From positions 1 to 11,015 of the forward strand of contig PCAI01000020.1 in assembly GCA_002731195.1 (NCBI GenBank): a stretch of 11,015 bases of DNA, read 5' to 3'. Both the position numbers and the translations under genes were made by a program. The notes below the pieces were generated by a model, which did not search any database, was not told the origin of the DNA, and saw nothing but the letters and a program-made list of their open reading frames with translations. Source of the stretch: Methanobacteriota archaeon (GTDB lineage Archaea > Thermoplasmatota > Poseidoniia > Poseidoniales > Thalassarchaeaceae). Each line of letters starts with the position of its first letter. Within the stretch, counting starts at the first letter, position 1. Positions 1 to 7,076 of this stretch are shown here, piece by piece.

Positions 1-1472
1 AAAATTGGAGGCCGTCCTTCAACAATTGAGTCTGATAACCATAAATCACTTCCGTGTTGAAATCTAGAAAGAGATTTGAGTTTCTCCAAACGATGAATAC
101 TTTCTTTTAATTTTGGTAATTTAAAATCCTCAATGGCTCTATTAACTTCATCATTAAGCATAGAAAGTGCTTCCTGAGAACCAGCAGAATACTGCCCTCG
201 AGTATTGATTATATCTACTTCACATTTCCCAAAATCTACTCCTGAATGATTTATTATTCTAGAATAATTAACTCTATTTACTAAATTGAAAAACATTTCC
301 TTTATAATTCTTAATTCATCCATATCCCACTCCCCAGTAACTGGGATATCGTAATTACTTGCAGGCCATATATCTTCCAGTTCTCTAGGGACGAGTCCGA
401 GTGGCGCAGTAACCATTATTTCATGTACACTTCTCGAGTTGATAGATTTTGAAAATCTTTGATGACTTTGTGACAATCTGTAAGGCTTTGATGCCGAGCA
501 AGGCAGTAAAACCAGCACTTCTGTTTGATGATTAGGAGGCGTATGCTCGAAAGAAATTCTCCTATGCCAATCTTGGATTAAAGGATCTAAACGACTAGTA
601 AAAGAATTACAACGTAATCTGGCCTTGTTCCCTAATATTCTTGAAAGTCCGGCTCGTCCACCTTGGTAATTACTCATTTTTTTATCATGGAGCCTTAGTC
701 TTTCGACCGATCTTGGGCTAGAAATACTTTGTTTCTCTGCCAATTCCCTTAGAGAACCGTCCCTTATAGCTACTCTAGTTGCAGAAATTGATTTACTCCA
801 TTCCTCACATTGGGACTCCATATCTGCCGCCTCATTAATCGAGTAATCTACTTCTCGTGGCCCTAGGGAAGTAAGTAGAACGTTGAGAGCAGCTGCACTT
901 CTGGAACGAGATAGGTCAAACAAATCAACTCCTAACCAAGAAAGAAGTGCACAATTATCTGGCCCGCCTATCCCGGGTGTCCAAATAAGAGATGAAGGGA
1001 ATTTAATCCTTATAGAATCTATAGCATCAATTAACATTCCTTGGTTTTGTACTAGTTGAGGAGAGTCAACTAAAACAACTATAGAGGGATTAATATCATC
1101 ACTAAGTAGAGATTTATCATGATGCAGTGATTGCCAAGAAACCAATAATACTTCTTCTCCCTTGCTTGACTTACCTGAGTCAGAGTCAACAAGACTCGGA
1201 GGGAGGATTAGTCCTTCAACAGATGACCAAGTATCCATAGTATCAAATGGGTAACAAAATTTTCCTCGGGTACTGATAGAAACTTCAGCAGGTAAAGAGG
1301 ATGCTTCTCTTGATGAAATAAAAGGTGCTATTGAAATGGGGAGTAGTGGATCATCTTTGTTTAGGACAATGGCAGGAGTCCATGAAGTAGGATTCTTCCT
1401 ATCGCCCAAGGAAAATATACGAGAAAAACGCATTCGAGAATCTACGCCTCTTGCTAAGGGACGTACCGACAT
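1..1472 (-). CDS. arcS: Archaeosine synthase ArcS (TgtA2), C-terminus cut by window edge
   Basis: ArcS acts after TgtA in archaeosine synthesis, converting the preQ0 base at position 15 of archaeal tRNA to archaeosine or, in some lineages, to a lysine adduct resolved by a radical-SAM partner. Reading the minus strand gives 490 codons open to the left edge. The decisive evidence is residues 324-337, PCSASKPYRLSQSH, an exact match to the ArcS-specific motif PCx3KPYx2Sx2H. Downstream, LVPRELEDIWP (360-370) and YDIPVTGEW (374-382) also match the family. Residues 1-280 are a diverged TGT-like domain (WTPAIV near 31-36, GVDLFDLSRSRSAA near 181-194). The chain stops after EGRPPI (485-490), where the pre-PUA/PUA RNA-binding region normally begins, so that region lies outside the window. 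The ATG at 1472 is the first usable start; the frame stays open about 80 bases further upstream but I see no better codon there. No Shine-Dalgarno is visible, so it may be leaderless. TgtA and the radical-SAM partner are not in the window. Confidence 0.93.
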   Translation of the reverse strand, partial: MSVRPLARGVDSRMRFSRIFSLGDRKNPTSWTPAIVLNKDDPLLPISIAPFISSREASSLPAEVSISTRGKFCYPFDTMDTWSSVEGLILPPSLVDSDSGKSSKGEEVLLVSWQSLHHDKSLLSDDINPSIVVLVDSPQLVQNQGMLIDAIDSIRIKFPSSLIWTPGIGGPDNCALLSWLGVDLFDLSRSRSAAALNVLLTSLGPREVDYSINEAADMESQCEEWSKSISATRVAIRDGSLRELAEKQSISSPRSVERLRLHDKKMSNYQGGRAGLSRILGNKARLRCNSFTSRLDPLIQDWHRRISFEHTPPNHQTEVLVLLPCSASKPYRLSQSHQRFSKSINSRSVHEIMVTAPLGLVPRELEDIWPASNYDIPVTGEWDMDELRIIKEMFFNLVNRVNYSRIINHSGVDFGKCEVDIINTRGQYSAGSQEALSMLNDEVNRAIEDFKLPKLKESIHRLEKLKSLSRFQHGSDLWLSDSIVEGRPPI

Positions 1473-1534
1473 AGTGATGACGAGTGATGCATTTCGCTTG
1501 AAGGATTCTAATGTAAAGAGGCTCTCGATAAAAC
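1473..1534. promoter_or_regulatory. Divergent intergenic region between arcS and the PPC-like membrane protein gene
   Basis: These 62 bp separate two gene starts on opposite strands, so promoters for both should lie here or just inside the genes. I see no convincing Shine-Dalgarno before either start, which fits leaderless transcripts. AT-rich stretches such as TTCTAATGTAAAG (about 1506-1518) could hold a TATA element, but no good archaeal box A is obvious. The promoter role is inferred from gene orientation only. Confidence 0.3.
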
Positions 1535-3634
1535 GTGGGAAGAGTAGCGGCGTATGTTTTTACCATTATTTTAGTAATTTCATATGCCCTAATCGAAGTA
1601 AATGCTGAAAGTGAACAAAAGAAAGAAGTTGTTGGTCATTCAGTCAATACCACTGGACCCGTGTGGATAGAATACAAATGTGAGCAAATTGCCTGCCAGG
1701 GAATGGAGTTGATTGTCAATAACAGCGGATTAATCCACAAACATTCAGATATACACAACGTAGAATGGGAAGGATTAGTCGATGGCGTGATGTCATGGCG
1801 ATTACTGGTAGATCAAGTAGTTGATGAGAATGTAATAAGTTTTGATTCCATAATTAGTAACCAAACATGGAGTGAAGAAACTGATTTGCCTGATATAGTA
1901 CCATCACCTAGTCAACAGGAGGATTTTAGAGAAATAGAAACATTCTCTCAATGTCAAATGAATTATTGTGAATCCAATGATTTAGAAACTGAGGGAATTG
2001 TTTTCACTGGTGCTTTAGGATCTCTCAACGATAAAGATGCAATTAGAATAGTAGGGAATGAGGGGGATGTGATATTACTACCAAGATTTAGATCTTCAAA
2101 TGAAATGGAAATAGAGATATGGATGAGAAATAATGAGATAAAAGAACGTATTAAGAGTTTAAGTTCTGACCATAATGAAGAATATTTCTTTGAATATCCT
2201 GAAGGTGAACTATGGTTAAGAGTGATTTCTTCTGTTGAATCGGAATATTCTACATATGAATTTGAGATTATTAGATATGATGCAGGTAGAGAGTCTCCTG
2301 ACTCACGAGAATTGACTAATCCGTGGTCGCATGGTGAATCTTTAGGATTCAATGGCTCTTATCAAGGTCATTTAGCTGCTTCAGATATTGAGGGCGATTC
2401 TGTTCTGATTGAATTGGGATCTAAGATGAATGTAAGTCCTGTTTGTAATTTTTCAAATGATATTATTTTGGATATAATACTTCATGAGATTAACTCAAAT
2501 GAAATTAAATACTTAGAAAATATAACCTCGTGCCCTGAAACAATAGATTCAACAGATATGACTAAATCGATAGAATTTAGGATGAAATCTAATTATACAC
2601 AATCATGGTCAATAGAAATAAATACAGATAATTATGGAGATGGTAAGAATATAGGAGATGCTCCTGATTCTATTTGGCAAAATGGACTAAGGGATGAGCG
2701 TTGGGAATTAATAGACAATGGTGTGAATGAATACTATGGGAGTTTAGGATTTCAAGATTATGTAGATATTTTTGCATTTGAAATTATCAACAGAAACGGA
2801 TCAAATGTTTACTTCAATGATACAGAAGGTGAAGTAAGTTTCAAAATTTTAGTCCTAAATCAAACTAATGGAGCAATAATTAATTCTACGAACGGTTCTT
2901 CAATTATCGCTCCACAAGGAGTTCATGTAATTAGAATTGAGAAAAATAGTGGTAACTCGGAATTAGTGAATTACCGCTTTAGCGTACCAGAACTTAGCGA
3001 TTATGAAATAGAAAATAGAGAATTAGAAGATTTGTCAAGAATGTTTACAGATTTCTATATAATAGTTGGAATTATGTTCTTAACACCAATGATAATGGTA
3101 ATCTGGTGGAATAGAAATACTATCTTTAAAGGGGATAAGGGCATTATTCGCATAGAACAACACGAGTTGATGATGTTAAACAGATTGAAAGATAGGATAG
3201 TAAAAAAGATAGATAAAGAAGCAATCACTTCATCATTGCACCAACTGGGCGATAGTCCATGGGACTCAGTGATACAGGAATGGGGTAAACCAACTCTTAG
3301 GCATATGACAGAAAATCTAGAAATATGCTTATGGAAAATTAGTAATGTCGATATTTTACTAGGAATAAAGATCAATAGAAATGCTTGGAATTTGGCAGCA
3401 ATCAGAATATACTCTTCTGAAGGAGAATCAGTGAAAATAAAAACTATCACCCCTGATAAAATTTTTCAAGATGATGAAATATATTTGGATACTATAAAAC
3501 CCAAAAGTAATGTATTTCTTAAGATAACATTGGATACTAAACCAACAAACATGAATTTTCAGATTTCGGGCATGGTTAATGGAGAACCAGTTGCAGCCTC
3601 TTCAAATAAAACGATAATGTGGGAAGAAGAATAA
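1535..3634 (+). CDS. Secreted/membrane-anchored protein with three PPC-like beta domains and a cytoplasmic C-terminal domain
   Basis: I do not recognise a named family for the whole 699-aa protein. It starts at GTG; a TAA lies two codons upstream in the same frame, so no earlier start exists. Residues 1-24 form a signal peptide (hydrophobic YVFTIILVISYALI, likely cleavage after VNA). The exterior region (25-505) has three segments with the pre-peptidase C-terminal (PPC)-like pattern Gxl..xD.d.f.i: FTGALGSLNDKDAIRI (157-172), GSYQGHLAASDIEGDSV (274-290) and YYGSLGFQDYVDIFAFEI (400-417). Two CxnC pairs (C49/C54, C140/C145) and C304/C333 could form disulfides, and many NxS/T sites suit glycosylation. 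A single TM helix (about 506-525) is followed by WWNRN and about 170 cytoplasmic residues that are mixed alpha/beta and unrecognised. The topology, outside-binding with an inside domain, suggests a receptor or envelope anchor. That role is inference; the signal peptide and TM helix are clear. Confidence 0.85.
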   Translation: MGRVAAYVFTIILVISYALIEVNAESEQKKEVVGHSVNTTGPVWIEYKCEQIACQGMELIVNNSGLIHKHSDIHNVEWEGLVDGVMSWRLLVDQVVDENVISFDSIISNQTWSEETDLPDIVPSPSQQEDFREIETFSQCQMNYCESNDLETEGIVFTGALGSLNDKDAIRIVGNEGDVILLPRFRSSNEMEIEIWMRNNEIKERIKSLSSDHNEEYFFEYPEGELWLRVISSVESEYSTYEFEIIRYDAGRESPDSRELTNPWSHGESLGFNGSYQGHLAASDIEGDSVLIELGSKMNVSPVCNFSNDIILDIILHEINSNEIKYLENITSCPETIDSTDMTKSIEFRMKSNYTQSWSIEINTDNYGDGKNIGDAPDSIWQNGLRDERWELIDNGVNEYYGSLGFQDYVDIFAFEIINRNGSNVYFNDTEGEVSFKILVLNQTNGAIINSTNGSSIIAPQGVHVIRIEKNSGNSELVNYRFSVPELSDYEIENRELEDLSRMFTDFYIIVGIMFLTPMIMVIWWNRNTIFKGDKGIIRIEQHELMMLNRLKDRIVKKIDKEAITSSLHQLGDSPWDSVIQEWGKPTLRHMTENLEICLWKISNVDILLGIKINRNAWNLAAIRIYSSEGESVKIKTITPDKIFQDDEIYLDTIKPKSNVFLKITLDTKPTNMNFQISGMVNGEPVAASSNKTIMWEEE

Positions 3635-3635
3635 A

Positions 3636-4781
3636 CTATTTTCCTCTTCGCTTATTTGCTTCCTGAATAATACTTTCTTCAAGAGAGTCAGAATTACTAA
3701 TATCGGGTTTTAACTCTTTTAATTTATTTTTTAAAGATCTAGAAACTTTTTTTGGCATGTCTAATTTTAATAATACAGTTACTGATCCTCTTCCTCTACT
3801 TGACCTCATATGCGGCAAACCACGTCTTGGTAGTGCTATTGTATCTCCAGGTTTAGAATTTGGAGGTATTTTAATTTGGAGATCTTTGCCATCTATGTGC
3901 GATATTACAACAGTAGTACCTAGCAACAAATCTGTATAATTAACAGGTAGAGCCATAAGAATGTCTGCATCATCTCTCTCGAACCATGGATGATTCAAAA
4001 CCTCTATCTCAATATATAAATTTCCATTTTCTCCTACATTACCACGAGGAGGTTCTCCTTGCCCAGTTATCTTTATTCTATTTCCTGTAGCAATTCCAGG
4101 AGGAACTGAAAATTTTATTTTCTTGTTTTGATAAGAACTACCCTCTCCATTGCAAGAATTACAAGGATTAGTCACTATTGTTCCTGAAGCATTACAAGAC
4201 GGACAATCAGAAACTACTTGTTGGGCAAACGGACCTACTCTTTCTATTCTCTGAACTCTTCCTCTACCATTACAAGATGGGCAAGATCTTGTGCCATCCG
4301 AATCTTTAGAACCGCTGCCGTTACATTTCATACACGATGTTAATGCTTCGATTTCCAACTCATCATCAAGGCCATCGTAAACAGATTGGAAGGATATAGT
4401 ATGCCTAACTAGTAAGTCTCCTCCTTTCTTTCTACGGCCATTAGACCTAGAGCTCCCAAAAATTTGGCCAAAAATACTTTCAAAGCCTCCTCCAAACAAA
4501 TCATCAATATTGATATTGACGCCTTGAAAGCCACCTGGGCCAAATGGAGAACCCCCTGGCCTGTTATGCCCATAAGTGTCATACTTTCTTTTTTCTTCTG
4601 GATTAGAAAGAATGGCATAAGCTTCTTGAATTTCCTTGAACTTATTCTCAGCACCAGAGTCATCAGGATTTTTATCTGGGTGATATTTCCTGGCTAGACT
4701 TCGGAATGATTTTTTGATTTCAGAATCGCTAGCATCTTTAGAAATTTCAAGAACTTCATAGTAATCACGCTTCTCTACCAT
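3636..4781 (-). CDS. dnaJ: Chaperone DnaJ (type I Hsp40)
   Basis: This is the co-chaperone that binds unfolded protein and stimulates DnaK ATPase. All type I domains are present in 381 residues, the usual length. The J domain covers 5-70, with the catalytic HPD at 34-36. A Gly/Phe-rich linker covers about 75-112. The zinc-binding region has four CxxCxGxG-type repeats: C150/C153, C167/C170, C193/C196 and C207/C210; the third reads CPSCNASG. The C-terminal substrate-binding domains follow from about 220. I chose the ATG at 4781, giving MVEKRDYYEVL, the normal DnaJ beginning; an in-frame TTG four codons earlier is less likely. AGGAAAGG lies about 12 bases upstream and is a possible ribosome binding site. 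The gene ends TAG one base from the convergent neighbour. No dnaK or grpE is in the window, although archaeal dnaJ often sits beside them. The upstream zinc-ribbon membrane gene is co-directional. Confidence 0.97.
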   Translation of the reverse strand: MVEKRDYYEVLEISKDASDSEIKKSFRSLARKYHPDKNPDDSGAENKFKEIQEAYAILSNPEEKRKYDTYGHNRPGGSPFGPGGFQGVNINIDDLFGGGFESIFGQIFGSSRSNGRRKKGGDLLVRHTISFQSVYDGLDDELEIEALTSCMKCNGSGSKDSDGTRSCPSCNGRGRVQRIERVGPFAQQVVSDCPSCNASGTIVTNPCNSCNGEGSSYQNKKIKFSVPPGIATGNRIKITGQGEPPRGNVGENGNLYIEIEVLNHPWFERDDADILMALPVNYTDLLLGTTVVISHIDGKDLQIKIPPNSKPGDTIALPRRGLPHMRSSRGRGSVTVLLKLDMPKKVSRSLKNKLKELKPDISNSDSLEESIIQEANKRRGK

Positions 4782-4831
4782 AATGAATCCCAACCTTTCC
4801 TAAACATCGACTTTTTTCAACCGTTCCCTTA

Positions 4832-5560
4832 TCAAGAAAGATAATCACCACAAGCACCACAATAATTCGTATCGCCTTCATTTAAAGAGTGGCAAGAATT
4901 ACATGTCACTAGTTTAGTACTTTTCTTTGGACTTGAAATATTCCATTTATTACCAATAGCAGAATTATTAACTTCAGGATACGCCTGTGTTTTAGTATCT
5001 TTTTTACTCTTTCTTATCTCCCTTAATGCAGCATTATCAATGATTTTATCCAATCTTCTCTTCAACCTTGAAGTCATAGACAATTTTTTGTTCTTCTCTT
5101 CATCTCCATCGTTTACTTCATCAGAAATTACCTCTGGATCTGTTCCAGATATGTTAGAAACGCTATCTTCAATCCTCTCCATATTGATATTTCCGATACT
5201 ACCCTTCATCAACTGTTCAGATTTTAGAGCAGTCTTACCTCTAAGATTACTCTTTGCTTTTAATTCTAAGTCCCTTATTATGGAATCACTGTCTTCCCAT
5301 AATCCCTTATTATCTAATTTATATGATTTGGACAGTTTACGGATGGCTTTTGAACGGTGATATTCATGGTCTTCGACAACTCTGTACTTCAGGAACATTA
5401 TAATTCCCAGAAATATTGAGCATCCGTATGCAATTGATTTTGATAGTATATCATCAGAAAGTACGCTATCTAAAGCAGGTAAGGAGGCCCTTAAAGCAGT
5501 AAGACAAAAGAGTGGAGCAGAGATAAGGGCGAGAGAGACCAAAGGCGAACGTTCTGCCAT
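4832..5560 (-). CDS. Two-TM membrane protein with charged linker and C-terminal zinc ribbon
   Basis: This is an unrecognised 242-aa protein. The N-terminus carries two hydrophobic segments, about 6-26 (LVSLALISAPLFCLTAL) and about 41-58 (SIAYGCSIFLGIIMFLKY), forming a helical hairpin. A long polar, Lys/Asp/Glu-rich and probably disordered stretch follows (about 60-215), with basic clusters such as RLKRRL and REIRKSKK. The last residues are a compact zinc ribbon: C220xxC223 and C234xxC237, in the pattern CNSC-x10-CGAC. Such ribbons, sitting at the end of a tail on membrane proteins, often act as binding modules; here the partner is unknown. The start is the ATG at 5560. The gene lies 50 bp upstream of dnaJ on the same strand, so shared transcription is plausible and might reflect a role in protein quality control at the membrane, but that is guilt by association only. 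Confidence 0.8.
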   Translation of the reverse strand: MAERSPLVSLALISAPLFCLTALRASLPALDSVLSDDILSKSIAYGCSIFLGIIMFLKYRVVEDHEYHRSKAIRKLSKSYKLDNKGLWEDSDSIIRDLELKAKSNLRGKTALKSEQLMKGSIGNINMERIEDSVSNISGTDPEVISDEVNDGDEEKNKKLSMTSRLKRRLDKIIDNAALREIRKSKKDTKTQAYPEVNNSAIGNKWNISSPKKSTKLVTCNSCHSLNEGDTNYCGACGDYLS

Positions 5561-5651
5561 GGCCTTGCCTCATAATTTACGGTTTGAAGTATTCGTGTAT
5601 ATGTAGCATTAATAGATAGTAATAATGGCCTAATGTCTTCTGGGCCTTATT
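5561..5651. promoter_or_regulatory. Divergent intergenic region upstream of the zinc-ribbon protein and UPF0201 genes
   Basis: These 91 AT-rich bp lie between two outward-facing starts. GTGTATATGTAG (5595-5606) and TTAATAGATAG (5609-5619) are the most TATA-like stretches and could serve the minus-strand and plus-strand genes respectively. Neither has a strong BRE, and no Shine-Dalgarno stands directly before the ATG at 5652. I see no RNA gene or hairpin here. The assignment rests on orientation and composition. Confidence 0.3.
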
Positions 5652-6176
5652 ATGGTGTGCAAGATAAAAGTCTCTACAAAAATTCAACCGCATGAAGATG
5701 CAGAGAAAATAGTTTATTCCATAAATAATATTTTTCCTGATTGGCAGCCGGATAACATTCCAGAAAGAGAAGTTTTTCCGACCAACAGAGAGATGATAGA
5801 AATAAGCGGCTATTCTAATTCTCTTGATACTTTTATGAAATCAGTTATTTCACAAAGAATATTAGATACTGCCTTCGATGCTATGACAATGAAAATAAAT
5901 ATTAATAAGACAGAATTTTCGATATCTAGACAAGCTGCAATAAAGGGCAAAGTATCATTCATAATAGATGAGAAACCATTAGGCGGAGTAATGATTATTG
6001 AAATAGAGAAGGAAAATTTGGAAATATGGCTCGAAGATGAAACATGGCACCCTGGTAGAGAAGAAATTCCACGACAAGTGAAAGACGGTTTGGCTATGGA
6101 TAGAAGAGGAGAACCAGTAGAATGGTTTGATAAATTTGGTAATCCAACTATTTCGGAAATATGGGAAGAGGAATGA
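5652..6176 (+). CDS. UPF0201 family protein (archaeal, L5-like fold, probable RNA binding) with C-terminal extension
   Basis: This is a member of the archaeal UPF0201 family, whose fold resembles ribosomal protein L5 and which is annotated as probably RNA-binding; its true role is unknown. The family pattern is clear: a beta strand at the start (CKIKVSTKIQP), then KIVYSINNIFPD (19-30), ISGYSNSLDTF (51-61), SQRILDTAFD (67-76), SRQAAIKGKVSF (92-103) and LGGVMIIEIE (110-119) leading to IWLEDETWHPG (125-135). The core ends near 135. About 40 further residues (to 174), with GEPVEWFDKFGNP and a terminal EIWEEE, go beyond what I recall as the usual family length of roughly 140. The ATG at 5652 places the first strand correctly; a GTG follows immediately and is an alternative. 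It is divergent from the zinc-ribbon gene and co-directional with the small membrane protein after it, which may share its transcript. Confidence 0.85.
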   Translation: MVCKIKVSTKIQPHEDAEKIVYSINNIFPDWQPDNIPEREVFPTNREMIEISGYSNSLDTFMKSVISQRILDTAFDAMTMKININKTEFSISRQAAIKGKVSFIIDEKPLGGVMIIEIEKENLEIWLEDETWHPGREEIPRQVKDGLAMDRRGEPVEWFDKFGNPTISEIWEEE

Positions 6177-6237
6177 ATGACTCTTTAGTGGATTATTATA
6201 ACGTTAAATTGATTGCTGAAGACAGGTGGGCTTGGTT

Positions 6238-6570
6238 GTGGCAGAAGAATACGCAGTCATCTTACAGCCCGAAGAGGATGAAATAAATCGTCTAGGCGTG
6301 GTGAGAGTAATATGGAGAGAATTAAGTGGAGGAGTTGGCCCATGGGGTGCTTTTAGACCAATTTTTTCCATACTTGTTTCCTTAGTGCCCTTCGTGTATC
6401 TGGGACAACATTTCAATGGACAACATAGTAAGGCATTAGGATGGTCTCTAATGCAATTGCCTTTGATATTAACAGTATTACTTTTCCCGATATTATATAT
6501 TTGGTCGATATTAGATTCTTGGTGGTTTTCAAGCAAAATAATTGCTTCAAAGAATATATCTCAGAATTAA
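6238..6570 (+). CDS. Small two-TM membrane protein, unrecognised
   Basis: This is a hypothetical protein of 110 residues from the GTG at 6238, or 114 from the GTG at 6226; a TGA at 6217-6219 excludes earlier starts. I prefer 6238 because AGGTGG (6224-6229) lies eight bases before it, a reasonable Shine-Dalgarno distance, and the resulting start AEEYAVILQPEEDEIN is a sensible cytoplasmic head. A soluble N-terminal part (about 1-40, ending RELSGGVGPWGAFRP) leads into two hydrophobic segments, about 42-60 (IFSILVSLVPFVYLGQHF) and about 69-92 (LGWSLMQLPLILTVLLFPIL), then an aromatic IWSILDSWWF. No catalytic motif is visible. It lies 61 bp after the UPF0201 gene on the same strand. Its TAA overlaps the stop of the convergent next gene. 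Function unknown; membrane location is well supported. Confidence 0.75.
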   Translation: MAEEYAVILQPEEDEINRLGVVRVIWRELSGGVGPWGAFRPIFSILVSLVPFVYLGQHFNGQHSKALGWSLMQLPLILTVLLFPILYIWSILDSWWFSSKIIASKNISQN

Positions 6571-7046
6571 AAGTTCTCAGGCAATACTATGGGACTGAAA
6601 AGATGTCCTGGCTTAGTAGATTCAGATAACTGAGTACGAGTTATTAATTCCCAATCTCTTAGTAATGAAATAGCATTTATGAAAGGTAGTTCTGTAGAAT
6701 TGATAACTGTTCGAATAATTGTATCAAAAATATCCATCCTATCTGTATCGACATTTTTTAATATTGTCTCCAGTGAGAATGAAGAAATGTCAGATAATCT
6801 CTCAGAATTTTTAACTGGAGAAGGTGACATTATTGAATCTGGTATTTTCTCGTTTTCTTTTTTCGCCTCAGAATCCAAAGAATTAGATAGAATTCTTATG
6901 TATTTAGACAGAACTAGCGAAACCTCTACCAATGGGAGATTATATTGATTGACAAAATTAACCATGTTTTCTTGAAGAAATAATAATTTATCTTCCACTG
7001 AAGAATCTGTCCCAGGTATCCCATGACTGGCTTCAGACATGCCCAT
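6567..7046 (-). CDS. Hypothetical helical protein downstream of the giant repeat protein
   Basis: This is an unrecognised protein of 159 residues from the ATG at 7046; the ATG at 7040 (MSEASHG) and a TTG at 7064 are alternatives. There is no signal peptide or TM helix. Residues about 17-55 (VEDKLLFLQENMVNFVNQYN, then VEVSLVLSKYIRILSNSL) and about 91-135 (ETILKNVDTDRMDIFDTIIR, then ISLLRDWELITRTQL) look like two amphipathic helical blocks joined by a polar, Ser/Lys/Glu-rich linker (about 58-88). This would fit a small cytoplasmic adaptor or regulator, but nothing diagnostic is seen. It begins 30 bp after the stop of the giant protein gene on the same strand, so it may be translated from the same message. 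Its TAA (6569-6567) shares bases with the stop of the convergent small membrane gene. Confidence 0.65.
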   Translation of the reverse strand: MGMSEASHGIPGTDSSVEDKLLFLQENMVNFVNQYNLPLVEVSLVLSKYIRILSNSLDSEAKKENEKIPDSIMSPSPVKNSERLSDISSFSLETILKNVDTDRMDIFDTIIRTVINSTELPFINAISLLRDWELITRTQLSESTKPGHLFSPIVLPENF

Positions 7047-7076
7047 GGGAGAGTGTATATACAAATTAATTAGATA

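Noticed and set aside
1336..1608. 90-aa plus-strand ORF over the arcS start
   Set aside because: It lies antisense to the recognisable arcS N-terminus, crosses the start of the membrane-protein gene in another frame, and has a low-complexity, basic composition with no domain.
4464..4697. 77-aa plus-strand ORF inside dnaJ
   Set aside because: It is antisense to the G/F and J domains of a clear dnaJ; no independent support.
5561..5651. Possible small RNA or tRNA in the divergent gap
   Set aside because: It is too short and too AT-rich, with no cloverleaf, conserved GTTCRA-type arm or stable hairpin visible.
6441..6629. 62-aa plus-strand ORF over the end of the small membrane gene
   Set aside because: It overlaps two better supported genes in other frames and shows no domain.
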